Shown: piece by piece, positions 8,630 through 13,200 of the stretch
Numbering within the stretch: the stretch's first letter is position 1
How the letters are laid out: the number at the start of each line of letters is the position of its first letter
DNA from: a bacterium
GTDB lineage: Bacteria; Ratteibacteria; UBA8468; B48-G9; JAFGKM01
NCBI GenBank assembly: GCA_021160565.1
Contig: JAGHCG010000224.1
Span: 1 to 13,200, forward strand
Direction: 5' to 3'
Length of the DNA stretch: 13,200 nt
The notes under the pieces: model-generated
Told to the model about the DNA's origin: nothing
Database searches by the model: none
The model's input: only the letters and a program-made list of their open reading frames with translations
Made by a program: the position numbers and the translations under genes

Positions 8630-8722
8630 CTACCCCTCTATTAATTTTATTTTCAGGAAGTGAACGTAATTAAACCAATCTTTCTTTGCTTTTGGTTGAA
8701 AAATGGGATTTGAAATTTTCAT
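8630..8722 (-). CDS. Possible 30-residue small ORF between rplL and rpoBC
   Basis: An ATG overlaps the rplL stop as TAATG and opens a 30-codon frame (begins [11 protein letters not shown], ends LKIKLIEG) that stops with TAG inside the space between the rpoBC Shine-Dalgarno and its ATG. It fills the whole rplL-rpoBC gap and would suit termination-reinitiation from rplL. Against it: there is no clear SD, it is short, no family is recognised, and in AT-rich DNA such a frame can occur by chance. It could be a leader peptide, or noise in a regulatory spacer. Confidence 0.2.
   Translation of the reverse strand: MKISNPIFQPKAKKDWFNYVHFLKIKLIEG
8673..8697 (-). promoter_or_regulatory. Weak hairpin in the rplL-rpoBC spacer
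   Basis: AACCAA (minus strand, 8697-8692) can pair with TTGGTT (8678-8673) across a 13-nt A/G-rich loop. In E. coli this spacer holds an attenuator and an RNase III site, so the position is suggestive. The 6-bp stem has few G:C pairs and lacks a clean U tract, so it is not a convincing terminator. Confidence 0.25.
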
Positions 8723-9120
8723 TATTTTATTTCAACTTCAGCACCAATCGCCTCAAGTTTCTTCTTAATTTCTTCTGCTTCTTCCCTACTGACTTTTTCC
8801 TTTATTGGCTTGGGTACAGATTCCACCAGTTCTTTTGCTTCTTTCAATCCAAGATTTGTAATTGCTCTTACTTCCTTAATTGCCTGAATTTTATTACTAC
8901 CATAACTCTTCAAAATAACATCAAAAGTAGTTTTTTCTTCTTTCTGTTCTTCTGTCGTACCTGTTGCTGGCGCTCCTGCAACCATACCTACAGGTGCCAT
9001 CATTCCTTCAACTCCAAACTTTTCCTCAAGTTTTTTTGCAAGTTCTGACAATTCAATAGCAGAAAGTTTTTCAATTTTTTCAACTATTTCATCAAGAACA
9101 TTTTTTTCAACCTTTTCCAT
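8722..9120 (-). CDS. rplL: 50S ribosomal protein L7/L12
   Basis: L7/L12 forms the flexible multi-copy stalk of the large subunit and recruits translational GTPases (EF-Tu, EF-G, IF2), both of which are encoded in this cluster. The protein has 132 residues: an N-terminal dimerisation helix domain (about 1-37, [20 protein letters not shown]), an Ala/Gly/Thr/Pro hinge (about 42-55, [15 protein letters not shown]), and the C-terminal factor-binding domain (about 65-132, [21 protein letters not shown] then [19 protein letters not shown]). The start is fixed by an AAGGAGA Shine-Dalgarno (9127-9133) lying inside rplJ, whose last 14 nt this gene overlaps. The stalk needs several copies of L12 per L10, so this SD is probably what lifts L12 output over L10. 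A 97-nt spacer separates it from rpoBC. Confidence 0.98.
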   Translation of the reverse strand: MEKVEKNVLDEIVEKIEKLSAIELSELAKKLEEKFGVEGMMAPVGMVAGAPATGTTEEQKEEKTTFDVILKSYGSNKIQAIKEVRAITNLGLKEAKELVESVPKPIKEKVSREEAEEIKKKLEAIGAEVEIK

Positions 9121-9652
9121 TTTCCCTCTCCTTTTTTTCTTTTATCTGATTTATCACATTTACCAACTTCATTGCTGGGAATTTTATTGAATTAACAACT
9201 CTCATAATTGGCATTTTTAAATAAGAAACCACACTTACTTTTATTTCATTTATTCCCGGAAGTTTTCCTATTTCTTCAATATAATCAGGTTGTATAATTT
9301 CTCCTCTTAAAATTCCACCTTTAATTTCAATTTTTCCGCTTTCTTTCCTGAAATCAATTAAACTTTTCACAAGAGATATTTCATCATCTTTTTTTGTCCA
9401 CGCTAAAATCATTGAGCCATCGAGAAATTTACATGCCTCATCCAGACTTAAATTTTTAAAAGCAATTTCCATAAGGGTATTTTTCACTACTTTCAAATTC
9501 CCTTCTTTTTTCTTTACTTCCTGTCTCAACTTCTGCATCTCTGGAACAGAAAGATTTCTGAAACTTGCTAAAATATTTATTTTACTACTTTTCATTTCTT
9601 CTGTCAAGGTCTTAACAACCTCCTCCTTTTTCTTTCTATCCATTCTTTTCAT
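9107..9652 (-). CDS. rplJ: 50S ribosomal protein L10
   Basis: L10 anchors the L7/L12 dimers to 23S rRNA and forms the base of the stalk. The protein is 181 residues. Its N-terminal rRNA-binding domain includes [22 protein letters not shown] (about 28-49) and [13 protein letters not shown] (about 53-65), followed by GSMILAW and [10 protein letters not shown]-terminal helix (about 160-178, rich in K/E) would bind L12 dimers. Two in-frame ATGs lie 9 nt apart (MKRMDRK). The first is preferred because GGAG sits 7 nt upstream of it (9660-9663). The rplA stop is only 13 nt away, leaving no room for the long L10-binding leader usual before rplJ. The 3' end overlaps rplL by 14 nt. Confidence 0.97.
   Translation of the reverse strand: MKRMDRKKKEEVVKTLTEEMKSSKINILASFRNLSVPEMQKLRQEVKKKEGNLKVVKNTLMEIAFKNLSLDEACKFLDGSMILAWTKKDDEISLVKSLIDFRKESGKIEIKGGILRGEIIQPDYIEEIGKLPGINEIKVSVVSYLKMPIMRVVNSIKFPAMKLVNVINQIKEKKERENGKG
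9127..9133 (-). promoter_or_regulatory. Shine-Dalgarno of rplL inside the rplJ coding sequence
   Basis: AAGGAGA ends 6 nt before the rplL ATG and lies within the last codons of rplJ. Together with the 14-nt ORF overlap it implies coupled but independently initiated translation of L12. Confidence 0.7.
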
Positions 9653-9665
9653 TCTTTCACTCCAT

Positions 9666-10370
9666 TTATCTTAAATCCTGTAATAACTTTGCTGGATTAA
9701 GTTTCAAAGATGGAGACATCGTTAAGGAAATAGAAATTGTACGGATATATGTTCCTTTTGCTGCTGGTGGTTTTGCACTTACTATTGCTGAAAGAGCTGC
9801 AAGAATATTTTCTTTCAGTTGTTCTGATGAAAAAGAAACCTTTCCCACAGGAAGGTGAATATTTCCATCTCTATCCATTTTAAAATTAATTCTTCCTTTT
9901 TGAAGTTCTTTCACAACACTTTCAACATCATTTGTTACAGTACCTGTTTTTGGATTTGGCATCAATCCCCTTGGACCAAGAATTTTTCCAAGTGGAGCAA
10001 CAATTTTCATCATATCAGGAGTGGCAACAACACTGTCAAAATCCAGCCATCCATTTTTTATCTTTTCAGCAAGTTCTGCTCCTCCGACATAATCAGCACC
10101 TGCATTTTTTGCTTTCTCTACATTCTCACCACTCGCAAAAACAAGAATTTTGACCTTTTTCCCTGTCCCATGGGGAAGAATTACAGTTCCTCTCACCGGT
10201 TGCTGTAATTTTTTTGGGTCAATTCCAAGTTTAACAGAAAGTTCAACTGTTTCATCAAATTTTGTTGAATGAAGTCCTTTTAAAATTTCTATCGCCTCAT
10301 CCAGTTCATATATTCTGTTTCTTTCCACCTTTTCCAGAAGAGCAACATACCTTCTTGACCTTTTACTCAT
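9666..10370 (-). CDS. rplA: 50S ribosomal protein L1
   Basis: L1 forms the mobile L1 stalk on 23S rRNA, moves with the E-site tRNA, and in many bacteria represses the rplK-rplA mRNA. The protein is 234 residues, the normal length. It starts MSKRSRRYVALLEKV, with the domain I segment FDETVELSVKLGIDPKK (about 38-54), QPVRGTVILPHGTGK, then domain II with VFASGENVEKAKNAGADYVGG, DSVVATPDMM, and the LGKILGPRGLMPNPKTGTV signature (about 127-145). It returns to domain I with GRINFKMDRDGNIHLPVGKVSF. The Shine-Dalgarno TAAGGAGG overlaps the rplK stop, and the two genes are 9 nt apart, so translation is probably coupled. Confidence 0.98.
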   Translation of the reverse strand: MSKRSRRYVALLEKVERNRIYELDEAIEILKGLHSTKFDETVELSVKLGIDPKKLQQPVRGTVILPHGTGKKVKILVFASGENVEKAKNAGADYVGGAELAEKIKNGWLDFDSVVATPDMMKIVAPLGKILGPRGLMPNPKTGTVTNDVESVVKELQKGRINFKMDRDGNIHLPVGKVSFSSEQLKENILAALSAIVSAKPPAAKGTYIRTISISLTMSPSLKLNPAKLLQDLR

Positions 10371-10379
10371 TTTTCCTCC

Positions 10380-10805
10380 TTAATCCACTATTTCAACTCC
10401 CATACTCCTTGCAGAACCTTCCACTATTTTCATTGCCTTTTCCAAATCATCTGTATTCAAATCCGGCATTTTAATTTTTGCTATTTCTTCAAGTTGTTTT
10501 CTTGTAATTTTCCCAACCTTTTCTCTATTTGGAACAGATGAACCTTTTACAATATTTGCCGCCTTTTTTATAAGTTCAGAAGTTGGGGGTGTTTTTATAA
10601 TAAAATCAAAACTTCTATCCTCATAAATGGTAAGAACCACAGGAATAGTACCTTCTTTTCCTTTTGTTGCATCATTAAATGCTTTACAAAACTCCATTAT
10701 ATTAACTCCATGTTGTCCAAGGGCAGGTCCAACTGGTGGGGCAGGAGTTGCCTGTCCTGCTGGTATCTGCAACTTAACAACTGCTTTTACTGGTTTATCT
10801 CCCAT
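10380..10805 (-). CDS. rplK: 50S ribosomal protein L11
   Basis: L11 binds the GTPase-associated centre of 23S rRNA, where EF-G and EF-Tu act, and is the contact point for stringent factor and thiopeptide antibiotics. The protein is 141 residues. The N-terminal domain has [30 protein letters not shown] (about 10-39), including the Pro-rich segment that is the thiopeptide site. The C-terminal rRNA-binding domain has [12 protein letters not shown] (about 87-98) and [19 protein letters not shown], ending [10 protein letters not shown]. It begins 15 nt after the nusG stop, with CGGAG about 10 nt upstream of the ATG. Sequence and length are ordinary. Confidence 0.98.
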   Translation of the reverse strand: MGDKPVKAVVKLQIPAGQATPAPPVGPALGQHGVNIMEFCKAFNDATKGKEGTIPVVLTIYEDRSFDFIIKTPPTSELIKKAANIVKGSSVPNREKVGKITRKQLEEIAKIKMPDLNTDDLEKAMKIVEGSARSMGVEIVD

Positions 10806-10845
10806 TTTTATTTCTCCGTTTTATATTTTTTCCACCTGCCAGTAA
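10787..10845 (-). promoter_or_regulatory. Inverted repeat enclosing the rplK start
   Basis: A perfect 7-bp inverted repeat (TTACTGG near the 3' end of nusG at 10845-10839, CCAGTAA in the fifth to seventh codons of rplK at 10793-10787) would place the rplK Shine-Dalgarno and ATG in a 45-nt loop. The location is where L1-dependent control of rplK-rplA would act, but the arms are coding sequence and I cannot see the L1-site signature, so chance is quite possible. Confidence 0.2.
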
Positions 10846-11351
10846 TCAAGTTCAAGTAAAGTTGCTCTTCCAAAAATAGAAACACTTACTTTCAATCTCT
10901 CTTTATCAGGATAAACTTCCTCCACCACCCCCGTGAAATTGACAAATGGACCATCTGTTATTTCCACCTTATCTCCTTTTAAAAATTCAACCTTAGGAGT
11001 AGGTTTACTCTTTCTTTCCTCAATTTCTTTAAGAATTTTGTCCACTTCTTCATCCTGCAATGGCACAGGTTTTTTACTGGCACCGAGAAAACCAAGTACT
11101 CCTGATGTAGTTCTGATAGCATGCCATACCACTTCATTATCAGCACTATCTTCAATTTCAATCAGCATATACCCTGGCCAGAATCTTCTACTTTTTATCT
11201 TTTTCTCCCCTTTACTGACTTCACTCACCTCTTCTTTTGGAATAATAACCTGCTTAATTTTCTCTCTACCCAGGGATGGATTATTTAAAAGTAATTGTTT
11301 TATTTTTTCTTCCTGCCCTGTTCTAACATGTAAAATATACCATTTACTCAT
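10821..11351 (-). CDS. nusG: Transcription elongation/antitermination factor NusG
   Basis: NusG binds the beta' clamp helices and beta gate loop of RNA polymerase, here both parts of one polypeptide, and links it to Rho, or to the ribosome through S10. The protein has 176 residues with the usual two domains. The N-terminal NGN domain (about 1-115) starts SKWYILHVRTGQEEKI and includes SRRFWPGYMLIEIE (about 54-67) and the TSGVLGFLG segment (about 86-94). The C-terminal KOW domain (about 122-176) has GDKVEITDGPFVNFTGVVEEV and ends LELDYWQVEKI. Its AGGTGA Shine-Dalgarno overlaps the secE stop, and the two genes are 3 nt apart. There are no insertions; this is an ordinary housekeeping NusG rather than an operon-specific RfaH-type paralogue. 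Confidence 0.98.
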   Translation of the reverse strand: MSKWYILHVRTGQEEKIKQLLLNNPSLGREKIKQVIIPKEEVSEVSKGEKKIKSRRFWPGYMLIEIEDSADNEVVWHAIRTTSGVLGFLGASKKPVPLQDEEVDKILKEIEERKSKPTPKVEFLKGDKVEITDGPFVNFTGVVEEVYPDKERLKVSVSIFGRATLLELDYWQVEKI

Positions 11352-11354
11352 TTT

Positions 11355-11540
11355 TCACCTTAGAAAGATACTAACCAGTTTTGAGAATATTATATCAATT
11401 ATTCCAATATAAAGAGCCATCAAAATCATAAAAAATACAACTACAAATGTAGTTATTTTCAAAACTCTCTTTTCAGGCCAAGTAACTTTCTCAAGTTCAG
11501 CCCTGACCTCATGGAGATAATTAACTATTTTCCTCTTCAT
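11355..11540 (-). CDS. secE: Preprotein translocase subunit SecE
   Basis: SecE is the small essential subunit that clamps SecY in the inner-membrane protein-conducting channel. The protein is 61 residues, the short single-helix form. An amphipathic N-terminal helix is followed by the family signature ELEKVTWPEK (about 15-24), then one hydrophobic transmembrane segment at about 29-52 (TTFVVVFFMILMALYIGI). The same frame is open for 14 more codons upstream to 11582, but that extension lies inside the tRNA-Trp gene. The ATG at 11540, with AGGAAA about 6 nt upstream, is therefore the start. It directly precedes nusG, the usual pairing. Only 15 nt separate it from the 3' end of tRNA-Trp, leaving no room for its own promoter. 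Confidence 0.95.
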   Translation of the reverse strand: MKRKIVNYLHEVRAELEKVTWPEKRVLKITTFVVVFFMILMALYIGIIDIIFSKLVSIFLR

Positions 11541-11555
11541 TATATTTCCTAATAA

Positions 11556-11629
11556 CAGGCCTGGGAGGACTCGAACCTCCAACCCACGGATTTGGAGTCC
11601 GTTGCTCTGCCAATTAGAGCTACAGGCCT
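11556..11629 (-). tRNA. tRNA-Trp (anticodon CCA)
   Basis: The minus strand folds into a full cloverleaf of 74 nt including the discriminator. The acceptor stem is AGGCCTG/CAGGCCT, the D arm GCTC...GAGC, and the anticodon stem ACGGA/TCCGT with loop CTCCAAA (anticodon CCA). The T arm is GGAGG-TTCGAGT-CCTCC. The discriminator base is G, as expected for tryptophan. The 3' CCA is not encoded (the next bases are TTA), so CCA must be added by nucleotidyltransferase. A tRNA-Trp between rpmG and secE is a common bacterial arrangement. It lies about 14 nt downstream of a strong promoter and 15 nt upstream of secE. Confidence 0.97.
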
Positions 11630-11643
11630 AATTGCAAAAAAAT

Positions 11644-11671
11644 ATTATACCTCTTTTTTATATCAAGTCAA
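11644..11671 (-). promoter_or_regulatory. Sigma70-type promoter for the tRNA-Trp-secE-...-rpoBC-fusA operon
   Basis: The minus strand reads TTGACT (11671-11666), a 16-bp spacer, then a perfect TATAAT (11649-11644). Transcription would start at about 11637, some 8 nt before the mature tRNA-Trp 5' end. It lies in the 57-nt gap between rpmG and tRNA-Trp. No other promoter of this quality is seen further down the cluster, so it is probably the main promoter for the secretion/NusG/ribosomal/RNAP/str genes, supplemented by read-through from tuf-rpmG. Confidence 0.85.
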
Positions 11672-11686
11672 CCAAACTGAAAAAAT

Positions 11687-11836
11687 TTATTTTCCTTCTT
11701 TATGAAGAGTATGTTTCCTGCAAGTTGGACAAAACTTATTCAATTCTATTTTCTTTTTACCTGTCTTTTTATTCTTAGTTGTATAGTAATTTTTATTCCC
11801 ACAATTTGAACACACCAGGGAAACAACTTCTCTCAT
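11687..11836 (-). CDS. rpmG: 50S ribosomal protein L33, zinc-binding form
   Basis: L33 is a small protein near the E site of the large subunit. Translating the minus strand from the ATG at 11836 gives 49 residues beginning [20 protein letters not shown] and ending [15 protein letters not shown]. Two CxxC pairs (C9/C12 and C36/C39) form the zinc ribbon of the C+ type of L33. The length (about 50) and the central basic [15 protein letters not shown] segment fit the family. Its AAGGAG Shine-Dalgarno (11847-11852) overlaps the tuf stop codon, which supports the start and co-transcription with tuf. The promoter for tRNA-Trp lies just downstream, and no convincing terminator separates them. Confidence 0.96.
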   Translation of the reverse strand: MREVVSLVCSNCGNKNYYTTKNKKTGKKKIELNKFCPTCRKHTLHKEGK

Positions 11837-11850
11837 TTTTTAAAAACTCC

Positions 11851-13053
11851 TTATTCAATAATTTCAGTCACAGCTCCTGCTCCAACTGTCCTTCCTCCTT
11901 CTCTAATAGCAAATCTCTGTCCTTTTTCAAGAGCAACAGGATAAATAAGCTGCACTTCCATTTCAATATTATCTCCTGGCATCACCATTTCCACGCCCTC
12001 TGGAAGTTTTATCTCACCAGTAACATCTGTTGTTCTTATATAAAACTGAGGTCTGTATCCAGTAAAGAATGGGGTGTGTCTTCCGCCTTCTTCCTTTTTC
12101 AAAACGTAAACCTGTGCTTTAAAACGGGTATGTGGAGTAATACTTCCTGGAGCAGCGACTACCATTCCTCTCTCCACTTCATCCTTTTCAATTCCTCTTA
12201 AAAGAAGCCCAACATTATCTCCAGCAACACCTTCGTCAAGTTCTTTTCTGAACATTTCTACTCCTGTAACAACTGTCTTTTTAATATCATGGGAAAGCCC
12301 TATAATTTCCACATTATCTCCAACTTTAATTTTCCCTCTTTCAATTCTTCCAGTTGCCACTGTTCCTCTCCCTGTAATGGAAAATACATCTTCAACTGCC
12401 AAAAGAAATGGCTGGTCAACTGGTCTTGGTGGTGTTGGAATGTATTCATCTATAGCATCAAGTAACTGCCATATTGGACCACACTTATCACATTCTCTAC
12501 TTCCACATCCACACTCCAGAGCCTGTAGAGCACTACCTTTTATAATAGGAATTTCATCTCCGGGAAAATCATATTTACTCAACAATTCCCTAATTTCCAG
12601 TTCCACAAGTTCTACAAGTTCTTGGTCTTCCATCTGGTCCATTTTATTCATGAAAACAACTATAGCAGGAACTTCAACCTGTCTGGCAAGAAGAATATGC
12701 TCTCTTGTCTGAGGCATTGGACCATCTGGTGCACTCACAACAAGAATTGCTCCATCCATCTGAGCAGCACCTGTAATCATATTTTTGATATAGTCAGCAT
12801 GTCCAGGACAGTCAATATGAGCATAGTGTCTTTTATCTGTTTCATACTCTATATGAGCAATGTTTATTGTCAATCCTCTTTCTTTTTCCTCTGGTGCTTT
12901 ATCTATTTCTTCATATTTTGTAAATTTTGCTTTATTCTGCTTTTCAAGAACCATCGTTATCGCACTTGTAAGAGTTGTTTTCCCATGGTCCACATGGCCT
13001 ATGGTTCCCACATTCACATGTGGCTTAGTCCTCACAAACTTCTCTTTCGCCAT
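11851..13053 (-). CDS. tuf: Elongation factor Tu with a four-cysteine insertion
   Basis: EF-Tu is the GTPase that delivers aminoacyl-tRNA to the ribosomal A site. The protein is 400 residues, slightly longer than E. coli EF-Tu. GTPase motifs are in order: G1 GHVDHGKT (about 19-26), switch [16 protein letters not shown] (about 58-72), G3 DCPGHADY (about 81-88), G4 NKMD (about 136-139) and G5 SAL (about 174-176). Domains 2 and 3 follow, with [13 protein letters not shown], the [13 protein letters not shown] segment, and C-terminal [15 protein letters not shown]. Directly after SALQALE come four cysteines, C181, C183, C188 and C191 (CxCx4CxxC), in a region about 5 residues longer than in E. coli. 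An AAGGAGG Shine-Dalgarno (13060-13066) fixes the start. It sits downstream of tRNA-Thr, as tufB does in E. coli. Confidence 0.98.
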   Translation of the reverse strand: MAKEKFVRTKPHVNVGTIGHVDHGKTTLTSAITMVLEKQNKAKFTKYEEIDKAPEEKERGLTINIAHIEYETDKRHYAHIDCPGHADYIKNMITGAAQMDGAILVVSAPDGPMPQTREHILLARQVEVPAIVVFMNKMDQMEDQELVELVELEIRELLSKYDFPGDEIPIIKGSALQALECGCGSRECDKCGPIWQLLDAIDEYIPTPPRPVDQPFLLAVEDVFSITGRGTVATGRIERGKIKVGDNVEIIGLSHDIKKTVVTGVEMFRKELDEGVAGDNVGLLLRGIEKDEVERGMVVAAPGSITPHTRFKAQVYVLKKEEGGRHTPFFTGYRPQFYIRTTDVTGEIKLPEGVEMVMPGDNIEMEVQLIYPVALEKGQRFAIREGGRTVGAGAVTEIIE

Positions 13054-13059
13054 TTCTTT

Positions 13060-13066
13060 CCTCCTT
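13060..13066 (-). promoter_or_regulatory. Strong Shine-Dalgarno of tuf
   Basis: AAGGAGG lies 6 nt before the tuf ATG in the 56-nt tRNA-Thr-tuf spacer, consistent with very high expression of EF-Tu. Confidence 0.75.
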
Positions 13067-13109
13067 TTTGTTTTTTAAATAAAAAATTTCCTCTTTTCCT
13101 TTATTATAA

Positions 13110-13181
13110 AGCTGCTGATGGGAATCGAACCCATGACCCCGTCCTTACCAAGGACGTGCTCTACCCCTGAGCCACAGCAGC
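13110..13181 (-). tRNA. tRNA-Thr (anticodon GGU)
   Basis: The minus strand gives a complete cloverleaf. The acceptor stem is GCTGCTG/CAGCAGC, the D arm GCTC-AGGGGTA-GAGC, and the anticodon stem CGTCC/GGACG with loop TTGGTAA (anticodon GGT). The T arm is ATGGG-TTCGATT-CCCAT. The body is 71 nt plus a T discriminator, and CCA is not encoded. The position directly upstream of tuf matches thrT-tufB in E. coli. Other tRNAs may lie upstream of the window. Confidence 0.95.
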
Positions 13182-13191
13182 TTTATAGTTT

Positions 13192-13197
13192 ATTATA
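13192..13197 (-). promoter_or_regulatory. -10 box of the tRNA-Thr-tuf-rpmG promoter (partial promoter)
   Basis: A perfect TATAAT lies 10 nt upstream of the tRNA-Thr 5' end on the minus strand, mirroring the promoter before tRNA-Trp. The -35 element would fall outside the window, so the promoter cannot be fully verified. Confidence 0.6.
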
Positions 13198-13200
13198 TAC

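Noticed and set aside
9643..9652. Alternative rplJ start at the second Met (codon 4).
   Set aside because: The GGAG motif is 7 nt from the first ATG but 16 nt from the second, so the first is preferred.
10933..11412. A 159-codon open frame on the plus strand opposite nusG/secE, and similar plus-strand frames across the cluster.
   Set aside because: They lie antisense to unmistakable conserved genes, are Phe/Ser/Leu-rich translations of reverse-complement purine-rich sequence, and show no recognisable domain.
11541..11582. Longer secE frame starting at 11582 (14 extra residues).
   Set aside because: The extension lies within the tRNA-Trp gene; the ATG at 11540 has an SD-like AGGAAA and gives the normal SecE N terminus.
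11672..11700. Possible terminator after rpmG (GAAAA...TTTTTTC).
   Set aside because: The stem is only A:T-rich with mismatches and has no GC core; not a credible intrinsic terminator.
13099..13111. Palindrome CTTTAT-A-ATAAAG with a TATAAT right after tRNA-Thr, possibly a second tuf promoter or a terminator.
   Set aside because: No -35-like element at proper spacing (it would fall in the tRNA T arm, TTCGAT at 15 bp), and the stem is all A:T but one pair; likely just AT-rich spacer.

Overview
The window carries one dense block of translation and transcription genes, all on the minus strand. In transcription order (right to left) they are: tRNA-Thr(GGU), tuf (EF-Tu), rpmG (L33), tRNA-Trp(CCA), secE, nusG, rplK (L11), rplA (L1), rplJ (L10), rplL (L7/L12), a single rpoBC gene, rpsL (S12), rpsG (S7), and the first 56 codons of fusA (EF-G), which runs off the left edge. 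This joins the classic bacterial tRNA/tufB-secE-nusG-rplKAJL-rpoBC cluster to the str operon. No mobile elements, CRISPR arrays or clearly foreign genes were seen, and no gene-free stretch exceeds about 100 bases.

The main feature is the RNA polymerase gene. One uninterrupted 2510-codon frame encodes the whole beta subunit (about residues 1-1168) followed directly, with almost no linker, by the whole beta' subunit (about 1169-2510). Fused rpoBC is known from Helicobacter/Wolinella-type epsilonproteobacteria and Wolbachia, but nothing else here looks like those groups. The fused enzyme also has several local oddities at catalytic or drug-binding elements: a 7-residue insertion between the F-loop and bridge helix, substitutions at otherwise very conserved active-site positions, a one-residue insertion in fork loop 2, and an altered rifampicin pocket. 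EF-Tu carries a four-cysteine, zinc-knuckle-like insertion next to its G5 loop.

Two promoters are visible or partly visible. A near-consensus sigma70-type promoter (TTGACT, 16 bp, TATAAT) lies just before tRNA-Trp, and a TATAAT box lies just before tRNA-Thr with its -35 region outside the window. Only 15 nt separate tRNA-Trp from the secE start, so the mRNA for secE-nusG-ribosomal proteins-RNAP-S12-S7-EF-G is probably co-transcribed with the tRNA and freed by tRNA processing. Spacing is tight throughout: several Shine-Dalgarno motifs overlap the upstream stop codon, and rplJ/rplL overlap by 14 nt.

The genome is AT-rich, the coding strand is purine-rich, both tRNAs lack an encoded CCA, and Shine-Dalgarno motifs are strong. 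Gene content is clearly bacterial. The combination of fused rpoBC in a non-Helicobacter, non-Wolbachia context and a cysteine-bearing EF-Tu suggests an under-sampled or uncultured lineage (an Omnitrophota/PVC-side candidate phylum is a guess). The lineage cannot be fixed from the sequence alone.
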